64,000 bases of DNA. Source: Rostratula benghalensis. Taxonomy: Eukaryota; Chordata; Aves; Charadriiformes; Rostratulidae. The stretch covers positions 2,232,833 to 2,296,832 of the forward strand of contig VXAI01000096.1 of the NCBI GenBank assembly GCA_013399305.1. Direction: 5' to 3'. The notes under the pieces were generated by a model. The model was not told where the DNA came from. It did not search any database and worked only from the letters and a program-made list of their open reading frames with translations. Shown here one piece after another: positions 23,386 to 36,006 of this stretch (position 1 is its first letter; each line of letters starts with the position of its first letter). A program made the translations under genes and the position numbers.

Positions 23386-24740
23386 AGAATGAAGGATTTC
23401 TTCCCCAGCTCCTTTCTCTGGGGGCTTAGGGACAAGCTCTGGGGGAGATGATGCCTTTGTGTACCTGCTGGATGTAAGGCCTCTTACAGAACTTCAGCTT
23501 CATTAGGAAGATGTCATTCAGAGCCTTTGAATCAAAAGAAAAAGGCTCTGGGTCAAAAAAGGCCGCAAAGTGCTGCTGGTTTGAGAGGCAGGTGAGCTGG
23601 CTGAGATTCAAAGCCATCGTCCCCCCGGAGCGATATCAATTTTGGCCTAACTGTCAGTGGGAGGTGGTAGCCTGCTGGTTATTCTCAGATAATCTGTCCA
23701 CTGGTGAGTTAAGCTCCTGCTTACTTACAAATTAATTTCCTTTAGGAATGTTCTGAAGGACAATGCAGATGGTAAAACAGTAATTTCTCTTTTGATGGGC
23801 TAGGAATGGGGTGTGGATTCTGTTCAGCTTGGAGCCTCCTGCTAAAGAAGAGGTGCTCTCCGTGGACCTTTTGTGCTTGCCATGACACTGTCCAGCTGCA
23901 GGGCTCTGCAGGGAACGTGCCTGTGAGCTGAGGGAATTTTCCCACCTTTGCAGCTGCTCCAAAAAGGATTTATAAGATTAACTATGGGAAGCCTTTTCTA
24001 CGGCCTGGCTGTGTCTCCCCTGGGGCATTAACCAGGGGCTTGCCCACTGTGGGCTCAAGGCCTGGATGAGATGTGAAAGCCCAGACTGCTCCTACCTAAC
24101 AAATTTGGAGCATCAAAGTATGAGATGCTGCCCAAGGCAACTCTTCAGAGGTCCAGGGAAGACGTACCCAAGTGCTGATTACCACCAGCGCTTAGGAGCT
24201 TCTTGCTGTGAAAGCACGTGGTGGTAAGAAAAGCCCATTCAGAGGAATGGCATGCCTGTGGGGAGGAGAGGGCAAGGCTAAGGGTGAAGCATTAAACTAA
24301 TTAATGCGCTGATTCTGCTTTGAATCATGTGTGAAAAGATATGGTCTATACCTCTGCACAGTCCCCCACCTCCCCATCAGCCTTGCCTCCCAGCTTCTCA
24401 TTTACCCTGTGTTCCAGTTCTGCTGCCCTCAGCTGGAACGGGTTCACCACAACAGCAGAGGTGGTGATTCCACTTCTGTTTCTGTAATGTTGCCTTGATA
24501 GAAAGGTAACTCGGCTTTGCTTAAAACACTGGAGTGTGTTTTACCAAACTGCATTTGACTTGTGTTCTTCAAAGGTACTTATGTCTCCAGTCGGTGTTTC
24601 CTAGTTGAAGAGTAAATGATTTCTTCTTGGCTTTCTTCTAGGAAATGCTGGTGTCTGTGAATATCAGAGAGGCTTTTGTGTTGCTAGGTTAATTCGGGGG
24701 TTAGGGCAGTCAGTCTCTGCACTCTCACACTTTGCAATTT

Positions 24741-24930
24741 GCACCTGATATTATTCGTCACCATTCATTACAAATAAGATTCCCAGCCTAAGCTTTTGTT
24801 CCCGCTATCAAGCTGGTATCTTTCATTACGGTGTCAAAGCATTATTAATTATTAGATGAATGGAAGGAACAGAACTAGAAATGGAATTGCAAATGAAATT
24901 ACTCATATTTATGGAAGCTTAATTGTGCTG
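24741..24930. promoter_or_regulatory. Homeodomain/POU-motif-rich segment, candidate conserved enhancer
   Basis: A roughly 190-base, non-repetitive AT-rich segment packed with developmental transcription-factor cores. It includes ATTCATTA (24763-24770), TTCATTACGG (about 24823-24832), TTAATTATTA with an adjacent GATGA (24844-24858), an octamer-like ATTGCAAAT (24886-24894, complement ATTTGCAAT), AAATTAC and TTAATTG. The texture resembles vertebrate conserved non-coding elements: complex sequence, no simple repeat, many ATTA cores with a POU site. Conservation cannot be tested here; this is pattern-based inference. Confidence 0.35.
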
Positions 24931-27900
24931 CAATGTTTTGTAGATCTGCACTGAAAAAGATCTGCTCCATACAAGAAACACTTTCCACGATGCAGCTTTA
25001 CATAAGCAATTCTTAAGATCTGGAGCTCTGAGTGAGTGATTTTTAGATTCAGCTTTAGAGCTTTTCCACTGCAGGGTGCCGTCAGGGAGGGGAGCTGGGC
25101 CCTTCCTTCTCTGCCGCCTTGCCTCAGGGTGAATCAAAGGCACAATGGCTGATTTAAATTTCTGCTACTGTTGTCTGGTTCCCACATCCTATTTCTCTCC
25201 CTACTTTCTCTCTTTCCCTGCCTCCCGCAATAGCAGGGGGTGGGAATGCAGCATATGAAACCGGGGCAGGGGAACTCTTCACCTTTCTACCTCGGCTCTC
25301 TTGATCCAGTAGAGATCACGTATTATGCAGGAAAAAATTGCCAAAAGAAGTCGGCAGCTTCTGCATGTGGGAAGTGAATTAAATCCTAAAAAATCTTTGG
25401 CAAAGGCTGTTTGGAGGATGTTTCTAGGGGCACGCTCTGCGCATGACGGGCTGTTCCATCTGTTTGCAGAACACTTGCAAACTGCGTGAGCAGAAGAGAT
25501 GGGGAGCAACCACCGACCTCTTCAGGGGGAATTGCCAAAGCTAGAACATACAGCCCCGAAATATATTTTGAAAGACCTTCCTCTGACTTAGCTCTGCAGC
25601 CATGACTTTGCATGTCCTAACTGGCACTGTGGGGCTTGGGGTGCTGATATTGTAGAAATACATAAAAATGAAGCTTCCTTTCATACAGAAGCTGTGAGCT
25701 TTGACAGTTTCTAAAGTGTTTCAACACTTCTTGAATGTCTGACTATGCTACTGCTTATGGAATATTTCCTTTGTCTCACTCTTCTGGAATTTGCTAGATT
25801 AGAATGCAAAGAGATTTTCTTAATAGCAAGATGAAAACTGGGGACAAAAAATAGATTATTTTTTTCAAATCTGGTTCTCCTATTCAGCCCCCCAGTAAAA
25901 CTAGATTAAGGAAAAAAGGGCAGAAAATGGAGTCTTCTAGTTTATCTTGTAAGACCTATTAGTAGTGAATTTAAGTGAGCATGGTGTCATGGGCTCCTGC
26001 CTTCTTTCCTCACTCGGTCAGTACATGCTGCAGCGTGATCACTGCCCATGTGATGCATTTTGCAGTCCATACACTGGATTTGTCTTTCAGTCACTCCTTT
26101 CTGTACCTGTTGCTGTTCACAAAAGTCGCTGACAGAAAGAGATTGGCTTAATTGCAGAAGTACCTCAGGCCTGTCATTTCCTTCATCTGTTCAGGATAGG
26201 GGTCCTTACTATACAGTGAGTTGCAGACTATAAGGCTTGTATCTGCTCAGAAATTCCACGTACGTGTCCTGTGCGCTCTGAAGCGTTCCGTGCAAACCCC
26301 CGGCCTGGGTCACTGTGAAGCCACATTTAATTTAAGCAAGGGTACATTCAGCTGGCCAGAATGTGTGTTTGGAGTTTAAACTCATGGTGGTTTCCTCCTG
26401 CCTCCGTGGGGCTGATTACCACACATTCCTTTCTTTTAATTTCAGCCCTCTGCAGTTCTAGGAAAAGGTCGTTGATTAAGTACTAAGAAACCAGTCTATT
26501 TGTGGGTCTAATTTTGTTGCTTCAATTACATTACTGTATGCTAAATATAGGAAGGCACCAAGCAAATCCCAGTTCCTGGACTGAACAGGGTGTTCAAGAG
26601 CACTGTTTGAATTTAAATGGGTGGCTTGGGTCCGTGTTTAATTCTAGCTAATGAACCAATTTCTGACACAGTATAAATCAGCACATCTACATTGATTTAT
26701 GGGGAAGTAGCTGGGTCATCACAGTTTCACACAGCTAAAAACGAGCCTAGTGCCCGACTCCTCGCTTCCTGTTTCTAATTGAAGGTAGCAGAGATAAATG
26801 GTGCGTGATGCTGGTGTCCCAGAGGTACAGCAGAGTGCTTCAGGCTCTTAGCTGCTGTCTGAGAACCTAGAAATCAGCAAGTGGAAAACGTTTGACAACC
26901 TGTAAACTGCTCTTGTAATTTGCTGCTGACTCTGCCTTGTTTTCTGTGCTATTGCCTCGGTGCATTTTTTTTTAATAGCCCTGAAATCCATGAAAGATGA
27001 GGGTGGAGTCTGCTTGTCTTCTAAACATCCCTTGGCATTGCAGGGAACTTCAGTCCTATGTAACTGTGCAGGTTTGCATTTTCCTTCTGTCCAGCAAGGG
27101 GAAAAAAACCAACCCACTCAACAAACAAAAAAAGCACAGTATTTTAAGGGCATGGAATACTTGTAATAGGTGAGAGACTGATTGCGCCGGAGACAGAGGT
27201 CTTATCTGCTGAACAGCTACTGTGTATCTCGGGGGCCAGCTTCTCCTGCAACGCCTCCGTGGCAGCACGCCACAGCCCTGTCCTGGGGTGACCACTTGTT
27301 AGTCTGAGCCACTGCTGGCCCATTCATTCCCGGGCCCGTTGGCCAAGATGCCCAACAAGGAAGCCAGGTCACTGGCTGCTCAGCTGAGGCCTACCAACAT
27401 GGTCACCCAGGCTTGCTTCTATTTTTCAGGAGGACCGTGCCTGAGTCTGTATAAAAGATGGTGTGAATTCTCCTCCAGCTGCGCTGCTGACTGCAAACCT
27501 TGCAGCGGGGTTTCTCCTGCTATTCACAGCTCCATGCTGCTGCCTTGCATTTCAAGGGCAGCTTGTGGGGAACCATAAAACAAACTCAGCCTGATTCCTG
27601 TTTTCCTTTTTTGTGTGCCTCGAGGTTATCCTCACATTCCTCGCAGCTGGTGACTGCTCTGTTTCCCTGAATCTCATTCAGAGAACTGTACCTACAAGCC
27701 AGATACTTGTCATCTCTAAAAGATGTTTGTTTCCACAGAAGAATAGCAATGAGGTTAGCGTCTGCTCCCTTCGCAGTCAGGCAGGCTGGGAGAAGTCCAA
27801 ATATCCAATCATGCCTTGGAATTTGTATTGCATGAAGATAAAGCAGCCAAAAATAGTTTCCATGAGCTGGATGATTCTGTAGCTTTCTGTGTTTATCTAA

Positions 27901-29599
27901 CAGGAAAATGTTAAGAAGTACAGTAGGTCATGCACTAAACTGAGCAAAAGCATGGGGCATGTGGGAGCTCACGGAGATGAGCTTATCATTTATTTATTTG
28001 ATTAACTTAACCTCTCTCTGCTTGAGAATTGCCTGCAGTTTTCTTGCATTGCTCTTATGTTTATTTGATAAAGGGGAAACCAGCCCAGCTGTACCGCAAG
28101 GAATTAGAGATGCTGAAAGAGGCTTTTTGGGAGGGGAGGAGGGAGAGAGGAGAGTTTGCACAGCTCTGCCAGAGCCTTATTTTTTCCTGCCTTCCAAGAA
28201 CAGGGCTGTGTTCCATCCCCTGCCGCCCCCTCAGCTGGTGCTGGGAAGAGCAGCTGAGTTTAGCTCACTGTTCCTGGAAGTCACCGAGACATAGAGCATC
28301 GAGAAATGAGCATTTTCTGTTGCAGGCTCTGTTTGAATGGAAAAGATGAGCTGATCTTCATCTCCCTTGTTCAGTAGCCTGGATTAACCCTCACTGCACC
28401 AAGAGAACCTGCAGGGACTGCAAAATGTTTTCTTTTAGAAAAGGGACAAAGGATTTCTTCTTTCACTGGGGCCATGTCTCTGGAAGCCGCTCTGAAATAA
28501 AATGTCACATCATAGGCCAAATCTGTCCCTGATGTAATTCAGTTTCACTGGACTTATGCTAGGACCACTGTTTTATTTTTTTTTTTAATCTTGCCTATCA
28601 GAATTTAAGCACAAGTAGGTATTGAGCCAGGCAGACTGCTCCAATGTCTGTCTCCTCCCTAGGCTCTGTGCTTCACTAAGGAAAGTGCCTTTTGGAGTGT
28701 GAAGGAATTTCTTAGCCACAGACTACCCCAAAATTGTCCTGGTTAGGGGATACCTTGAGAGGGTAATTACAGCATGATGCTGTGGACTCAGCACAAAATG
28801 TTTCATAATGTACCTTTAGAGCCATATCAAGAGTATGTGTGCCATAGGGTAAATTCCAGTCAGTTAAATGAAATTACTTCATATGAGGGTCTTCATTTGT
28901 GTTACAAATAGGGAGGAGGAGTTTGTAGTTTATAATCTTGTAATCTGGACTAGTTTTGTTGTTGCATGTCTTGGGCTAAGCAGTGTTCTCTGGTGCCTCA
29001 GTGTCCTCTATAGTGGAGGATGATACTGTGATTCAGCTGGGGATCATGAGGGTTTATTGATGCCTCTGGGGTCCCCAGGCAGAGACATCTCTGGAAACAC
29101 AAACTATTACAGGCTCACTGGAAATGCATGGGCTCATTTGCTTCTTTCTTCAGGCTGACTCAAAGCTTGTTATTCCACAGCTGTGACTGTCACAGCCACA
29201 ACCCCAGTGCCAAATTTATCTGAGCCTGATGGCTGTGATGAATCTGATGAAATCCAGGAAACAGCTTAAGGTGACCAGAACATAGCAGATGTAGGCATTT
29301 CTGTTTCTTTTTCCATAGATGCAATTAGCTGAGGACAAGTAGTCTGAAGGTTTTTCTCATTCAGTGTTTTTGGCTTTCTTTATTTGCGGAAGGAAAAGAA
29401 AAAATGCCTTTCTTTCCTTCTGTGCCTAAAATTGGCTTAGACTTCTTGCTTGACACAGGTCATCAGGTTGATTTTGGTCAGCCTGGGGACGTTGCTTTCT
29501 CAATTGAGCTGTGATGAGGCCTGGCCCCTGATTTCAGCTCCTCAGTGCGTTAATCTGGGAAAGAAAACAAACTTGCCATGAACACCAACATAGGCATCT
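24931..29599. other. Unique non-coding DNA, possibly containing conserved elements
   Basis: No gene found. Stretches around 26430-26560, 26640-26720 and 28770-28900 have the complex AT-rich texture of conserved non-coding DNA but no distinctive motif cluster. A TATAAAAG at about 27450 has no downstream gene. Confidence 0.5.
28515..28560. repeat. Probable relic of the same old amniote repeat family
   Basis: The sequence begins ggccaaatctgtccctgatg and continues taattcagtttcactggactta. This matches the opening 'ggccaaattctg...' of the family recognised at 4.7 and 56.9 kb, in reduced length. No coding content. Confidence 0.4.
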
Positions 29600-29970
29600 G
29601 TCAAAGCACACACAAAGAAGGAGAGAATGAGAAGGGGTTGGGGTCAATTTGCAGAGGTAAAATCTCTCCAGCTGGCCCTAGACATTGCTGAACGAGAAAA
29701 GTGGCCAATGCTCTATCTCTGTACCAACTCACAGATGGTGGCAAATGCTCTGTGGGGATGGTTAGAACAGCAGAAGCAGAGCAACTTGCAGGGCAGAGGC
29801 AAACCTCTGTGGGCTGCTGAACTGTGGCAAAATATTGCCAAATGGCGAGTGAAACTACTCGTAAAGGTACGTCACGTAGGTGCTCATGTACCCAGGAGTC
29901 AGGCCACTGAGGAACATCAAAACAATCAGCGAGTGGACCAGGCTGCTAAGGTTTTCCAGACATGAGGGGA
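29600..29970 (+). pseudogene. Endogenous retrovirus pol remnant: RNase H domain fragment
   Basis: A fossil piece of a retroviral pol gene. The open stretch 29627-29965 encodes about 112 residues typical of the RNase H domain of avian endogenous retroviruses. QFAEVKSLQLALDIAEREKW (residues about 7-26) contains the conserved glutamate. It is followed by a strand ending YLCTNSQMVANALWGW, then AAELWQNIAKWRVKLLVKV, a histidine in GAHVP, and NNQRVDQAAK with the last conserved acidic residue. In this family the third catalytic residue is Asp in a 'TDS' motif; here it is Asn (TNS), so catalysis should be lost even before truncation. The first catalytic Asp (upstream 'TDGS' type motif) is not found in frame. 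A stop at 29963-29965 ends the frame where integrase-linking sequence should continue. No LTR, gag or env is recognisable nearby, so this is an isolated relic. ERV class is not resolved. Confidence 0.88.
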
Positions 29971-31225
29971 TGAAGGAAGAAGAGCTGAAGCACTGGGATC
30001 TTAAAAGTCTCTGCTTTGCCCCATCCTGTCCCCTGGAGGCATTTATTTACTCCTGTTCAAGGTTCAGGCTTCATAGTCAGCAACCTGTAGTGTCACAAGG
30101 CAGAGGAGAGGCTGTGGGCTGTGAATCCTGCCCGAGGGCACGGCCTCTTGGGAGGGAACCGAGTGAACAACCCTGTCTTCTGCCTTCCCCCAGCCACCGC
30201 CGTGGAAGCACTGTGGCTTGGTTGGTTGCCTGGATAAACAGCGATGGGGAGGTTTTTACTACTGGAGCACGTCTTCTGGGGAAGCGTGACGCTGCTGGAG
30301 GCTGCCCGCTGCCTCCCGTGCCTGCAGGGGTGCCGAAGGTGCAGGCGCTGGCAGTTCCCTGCATGCGTTGCTGGGCCCTCCTCTTGTGTGTGGTCTCAGT
30401 CTGGTTTGTGCAAATTCTTGCTGGAGCGTGGGAAGTTGCCAGAGCAGTGATGTTCGTGCTGCTGCTGAGCCCCTAAAAGTTTCTTTGTTCGGCTGCCACA
30501 GTTCTTGGAATTGATCTCGGCCAGGCAGCATCTTGAAAAACAGTAACTAGAAAAAGAAACTCTTCTTCCACCCGATGATATCCTCTTACAACAGATTCAA
30601 AGGGAAAAACAGGGCCACTGCAAAAGAGTCACAGGCATCCTGTGTTGTGAGGAGGTGTCAGCAGCTGAGTCAGGTTCACAAAACGGCATTTAAACAAAAA
30701 TCCCCGAGTACCTGCTCGGCTGGACACAGCTTTGTGTCTGTGCTCTGCCCACAAGGTGGGTGAGTGTTTGCAGGAGCAGAATAACCAACAGACACTTAGA
30801 AAGCATGATGCTAATAGTTTGGGACCTTGCACTGTGGCCTTACAGATACCACCTACAGGAACAAAATGCAGTTGTCCTGTGTCTGAGTAACACACTGGTC
30901 CCAGTGAAATAAGGAATTACAGTACAAGGTCCCACTGAACCCACAATACCAATCACAAATTTCCAACAAACTGGTTTTCCAGCAGCAACCTTGAATTTTC
31001 ATAGGTGAGGAATAAGAATTTCCTTTCATTGGGGTTTTGTGATAAAAAATGTTACATTTTTGTTACCAGAAGTTGTGGGTTTGGTTGCCTGCTCCCGAGC
31101 ACGTGGTTCCTATACACAGCTCTCCTTCCCAGGCTCGCTGGCCTGGGGATGTTAGGTCATATGAGCTGTGACATTTGTCCTACAAATACCAGGCTTGAAA
31201 CTTAAAGTAGTCATTATTATTTCCA

Positions 31226-32287
31226 TTACAGAACCATCCAGCATTTTGCAGTTTGGGATGTGTTTAATGTTACAGGCGTATACTTTCCAGCAGCCAGGAT
31301 GTTTGCATTCCATACCAGAGAGGCAAAAGAAGGGAGAAAAGGGACCCGGAGCCCAAGGGCGCACTGTGTTTTGTCTCGGGACAGCCGACGGGTTGGGGCA
31401 GAAATGGAAATAAGCTTTAGGTCTTCTGAGTCTCCCCCTGCATCTTTGCTGCCCCTCAGCTGAGGGTAAAAGTCTCTGAAACTGACAGTTTGATCCCTCC
31501 TGGCTCCTGACTCAAATGTGAATAGCATAGCAGATTTGCAGTTGAAAGCCTGTATGGTGTTTTTCAGTGCCATATTCTCTGCAGTTAGGATTCTGGAACA
31601 GTGCTCCAGGTCTAGCTCTGCTGCAGATGGCCAGAGCGCCTGTGCAGCTGCAGCCCCAGAGTCTGCCTGCACGTTGGAGCGTGAAGCTCTCCTGGGGAGC
31701 ACAGAATGATGGTCCCTTCTGAAAATGATACTTCTTGTGCGTGAATTTTCTGTATGACCCAGCCTGCATTTCCCTAACTCGTGCTGTGTTTCTGATTGTT
31801 TAGTGCATTTGACTCCGGTGAGTTGGGGCAGGAGGGGGGTCCTTTCTGACTCCATGACAAGTTTTTGTGAAAGCCCGTGCGCAGCAGCAGCGAGTGGTGC
31901 GGTGTCTGCCCTGGGACAGTGAGCACTTCCTCCTCTCTTCCACCATACCCAATAGTTTGTTTGCAAAAGCAGTTCTGTAGGCAGGGTTTTGTCTCTGGGG
32001 AGCTGAGGGTCGGAGTTTGGAAGTTCAGCTGGCATCAGGCTCCCTGAGGTGCCTGGGAGCTCTCCATGTGTGCAGAAATTTCCAGAAGCCTGCTTGTGTC
32101 CCGAGAGACCAGGTGCTGTACTGAGATGGGCAGGGGGTTGAGCTGCTGAGTGCTGACACTGCTTGTGCTGCGTTTGTGCTGAGGAAACAAGGACAATCCT
32201 GTAAGGCTGGAAAAGGGCAATTTTTGTATCTTGTTCCACTCCCCCTGCTTTAGGGCTCTGGTTGTTTTTCAGGAATGGCCCTTTCAC
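31226..32287 (-). other. Unusually long orphan open reading frame (354 codons), function unknown
   Basis: This minus-strand frame is open for 353 residues from an ATG at 32285-32287. It is the longest in the window by a wide margin (next: 210). I recognise no domain, signal peptide, transmembrane segment or repeat. The composition is rich in Ser, Ala, Leu, Gln, Arg and Thr and looks like translated non-coding DNA. No TATA box or obvious splice acceptor frames it. Several shorter frames overlap it on both strands, so stop codons are generally sparse here. The region keeps more CpG than its surroundings (for example 31345-31400 and 31872-31910), which could mean a regulatory or hypomethylated segment and would also lower stop frequency. 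Most likely a chance ORF; a lineage-specific gene or a long 3' exon cannot be excluded from sequence alone. Confidence 0.15.
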
Positions 32288-32375
32288 AGATGAATAGAGA
32301 CCCAGAAACTGAACTCTGGCTCTGCTGTGTGCCGAAAACGCAAAATGGATGGCGGCCTTTTTCCCCTCACTGTAA

Positions 32376-32700
32376 CATTTCTTTTCTCTCTCAGTCTCAG
32401 GGGCATTTCCTTTTTTACTTTCCTCATCAATCCTAAGTGACTCTGCCTACAATCTTTTCTCCATCCTCCCTGTCCTCCTCACTTCCCTTGCTCAGCCTAC
32501 ACTCTTGGCTTCTTTCCTCCTGGTATCTCATAGACCTCTTTCCCTGCCTGTCCCCTCCCCAGTCCTGACTACACGGACTCTCTCTTCCCCTCCTATTGCC
32601 ACCACATTTGTCCTCTTCTTTTTTCTCAAATTCTCTCATTTGTAAATCTCCTTCCTCTGCTTTATGGCCGGTTCCTCTGTGCCTTTCAAGTACTTCTGTC
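32376..32700 (+). repeat. Pyrimidine-rich strand (about 320 bp)
   Basis: The plus strand is dominated by C and T with few purine runs (for example ttttctccatcctccctgtc at about 32454-32473). It is not a simple tandem repeat. The minus-strand frame at 32433-32744 (Glu/Arg/Lys/Gly-rich, about 103 residues) is a direct result of this purine skew and not evidence of a gene. Such tracts can form triplex DNA or act as splicing-factor binding sites in RNA. Confidence 0.7.
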
Positions 32701-35700
32701 CCTACACTGTCTGTCTGTGAAAGAAGAACAAATAGACTAAACAAGAGGTTTGCCAGGTCTTTGCTGTGCTCTTGATAAATTCAGTGCTTGTGCAGCTTCT
32801 CGTTCTTCTGACAGTGCAGGCAGGGAGCCCAACATCCCCCCTCCCACGCGATGAGCTCACAGGGAGCTGTCAGAGTTTATTCTAAGAAATCAGCTAATGT
32901 ACAGTACTCAGCAGAGGCACCCCTCCCCTGGGAGGATCAGCAGAATTAGGATGTGCTGCAAGTTATCTTGGGGATTACACAATCTTATCACCTCCTCCAG
33001 GGCACCCAGAGCACCGTGCGCTCTGAGTCACACTTCCCCCCCGTGACACGGTACAGGTTTCCTGACTCACTTCCTCCCAGGACTTCTGTTTCCTTAGGTC
33101 TCTGCACCAACATCACAACCAAAAAAACAAAAAACAAAAAAACCCTATGACAAAGACAGGGAAGTTAAGGCGACCACGACTTCCAAGCCATGGTAGCGCC
33201 TGCCCCGTGTTCCTTGTCCTGACTTTGGGTGGGAAGCCAGTGCTGCTGAGCTGGTCATGCACAATAGAACCACTCATTGCCCCTCTGTGCTGGGGAGGGG
33301 GTTATCATTGTATTTGCTGAGACAGCTAGGACCAGGCTGAACATTTTCAACTATGTGGCTGCCGTTTATTTTTTAACTCAAAACCACCCCATCATATACC
33401 TACAAATGGAACACATGCAAGTGACACCCCCTCCTGTGATGGCAGCTTGTTCCTGTATCATCCGAGTCTGGAATGGAGAGAAAAAGTAGGAGCTGGGAGT
33501 GGACAGAGCTGCTGTGACACAAATCCTGCCCCAGCCACCGGCTGGTTGCTGAGAGCACATCTTCTGGGCACTGGTGCTGGGCTTGCCTTGCTGCTGGCCC
33601 TCGGAGAGCTGACACCAGCCTAAACTATCCCAGTACCAGGGGGATGCTCCGGCATTTGTTGGCTCTCTGCATACTTACTGTTCCTCTTCCAGCCTCTGGT
33701 TCTGAATTTATAATTCTCTCTCATGATGAGGTAGTCTGTGACGTCTGATTTTTCTTTCTTTCTTCCTTCCCCCGAAAAAATAATAGTGAAATGATTCTCA
33801 GGCCTTGTTGTGACAGAGCTTGGAAAATATGAGTCTCTAAAGGGTCAACAATGTGAAGGCCAATAACCAGCCACATGCAGCTGTTCTACCCTGACACACC
33901 TACTGCCAGCATTTCTGTCTATTGATTTCTTGAGATGTGACTCCTGGGTTCAGAACGCTTGGAACAAGCCTCCTGTCACTCACTCACCTGCTGTGGAGGA
34001 GTGGGAGGGGAGTGCTGAGTTACTGGAATAGGTGTCTCTTCAATACCTGGAAATAGTCCTTCTCTCTGCATCACATCCTAGTTTTAGAGTACTCTGTGTG
34101 ACATAAATTAAGATCAAGCTGCTAGTCATCCCCAGGGCTCAATTTTTTCAAGCCTTTACATTAGAGAAAGGATCTGTATGAGACTTAAAAGATCCTGCTT
34201 ATCTCCACAGTGACCTGACTGGCAGCGTGCCTTTCCAGGACACGATGATAGAAAGTCAGAGCCCAGTTTGGTGTAGCACTCCCATGCACAGCTCCAGATC
34301 AGACTGTAGCAGCTGGCAGACTTCCTGACATCTGCCTCTGATACCACCCATGTGTGCTTCTAAGTTGTTAATAGAATTATAATGTCTTACCAGCTAGCTT
34401 GTGTCTGCTGGCTGTTAGAGAACAAGTGAAAATGAACAGGCCTTTCCACTTTGTTGGGTCTGACTTCTCTGAAGATGCTAGAAGGAGCTTGAATGAGAGT
34501 AAATGGGACACCCGGTTCCTGTGTTTATGTGTGTGCTTGTAGTTTGGCTGAAAGACAGGAGAGGGAAGTGTGGCTGTATGAGACTCCATTTGGGACTCCT
34601 TCCTCCAACTCAGGATGCACGGTTTTGACTGAAGATTTACTCACATTAGTAGTGAATAAGTTGTCCCAGGGAACTGGACACAGATTCGTTTTCCGGGAAG
34701 TTTGGTTTTCTGTCCAGGTCAGTAGAATGGCCTGGGATGACCAGGCTCCATTGAGATGCAGGCAATTTGCATTCTCCCTTGCAAATTAACACTTTACAAG
34801 AGGATGAAATGCTTTGACCTGGGTTGAGCATATAGTTTTCTGTTACTCTGACAGCAGAGATGATAGAAAGACATTTTTGTTGTTGGTGGTGGTGTTTTAT
34901 TTGTGTTTGGGTTGGGTTTGTTTTTTTGTTTTTCCCTAGCAGGAGCAAACACTGCTCATCTCGTTAGCTACAAACAGCCTCAGAATGCTGCATCCCTGCA
35001 GTGATGGCCCTGTGCCTTAGCCAAGAGACAGTAGTCATGTTTTTTCCCTCCCTTACAGGTAGATAAAGAGAGCAACAGTATTTGGGCAAGAATCACAAAG
35101 CCAAGTACTAGTTTTAGAGTCTTCCAAGAAGGAAAGATACCAAAGGTTCCCCATCTTTAAGCTTTACAGAAAGGGGAAAAAAAGGAGGCTGCAGCACACC
35201 TATGTTGGGAGAATGGGAGTAAGAGCTCTGGGCTGTGCTTTGTCTGGAGGGAGATGGTTGGGGAGTCTCAGCGGCAAGGGAATAGGGGGGACCCTGTTGT
35301 GAAATATCCCAGTGAAAGTCAGGTTTATTGCTGTCCATAGACAGGTTTACAAACGTGGTCAGATCTTAACTCCGAGCATGTGAGAAGACTGGCATCTCCT
35401 CTTGGAAATTCATAGTGGCTGATGACCATGCCCATTTTTGTGTGTATTATATGACTGCTGTTTTCCATTTGTTTTTGTTCTCATGCTTACTGACCTAAAA
35501 TCTCTGTCCTTTAAACAAAAAAAGCTATAGGATATAATAGTGTCGAATTTGTATTAGGAATGTCATAAGCTTCTTGTGACTGCTATAACTGTATCTTAAA
35601 GGGCCTCTTTAGCAGAAGCCTGGCATAACACAGCTAGTTCTTCCTCTGTGCTCCCACAGGGTAGCTTGTGTCTTGGGGCAGGCAGGCAGGTGGACGTGAA

Positions 35701-36006
35701 GGGCAAGGAATGTGTGTGCCCAAGTCATCGTCACCAGCAGAGGAGAGGCTTCTCTGCTAACTTTGGAAAACAACCAGTTTGGCAGTCCCAGGTTCAGAGA
35801 GGTGGAAGGATTTCAGAATAGCCTGGTCTCATTCTTCCTTCCCCCTCTGATATCCCGGAGAACTTTCTTGGAACACTGGGAGTTTATCCCCCTGTCTCTG
35901 CGAGGATTTTCCCTGAATGTGTCTGATAGAGACGTAGTTTTACCGTCTTATTTTATGCCTATGGAAAGAGCCCTGGCTTGGCAGCTCCTGCAATCTAAAT
36001 AACGCA
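32701..36006. other. Unique non-coding DNA
   Basis: No gene found. An A-rich stretch (about 33118-33145) and a T/G-rich stretch (about 34876-34935) are the only low-complexity parts. Confidence 0.55.

Noticed and set aside
27440..27470. TATAAAAG as a promoter
   Set aside because: No initiator, CpG patch or downstream exon is visible; TATA-like strings are frequent in AT-rich DNA.
29880..30476. 198-codon plus-strand frame overlapping the ERV fragment
   Set aside because: It starts in a different frame inside the RNase H remnant and continues into unrelated DNA; not a viral or host protein I recognise.
31585..31605. ggattctggaaca, similar to a CR1 landmark
   Set aside because: Neighbouring CR1 landmarks are absent; about 13 bases alone are not evidence.
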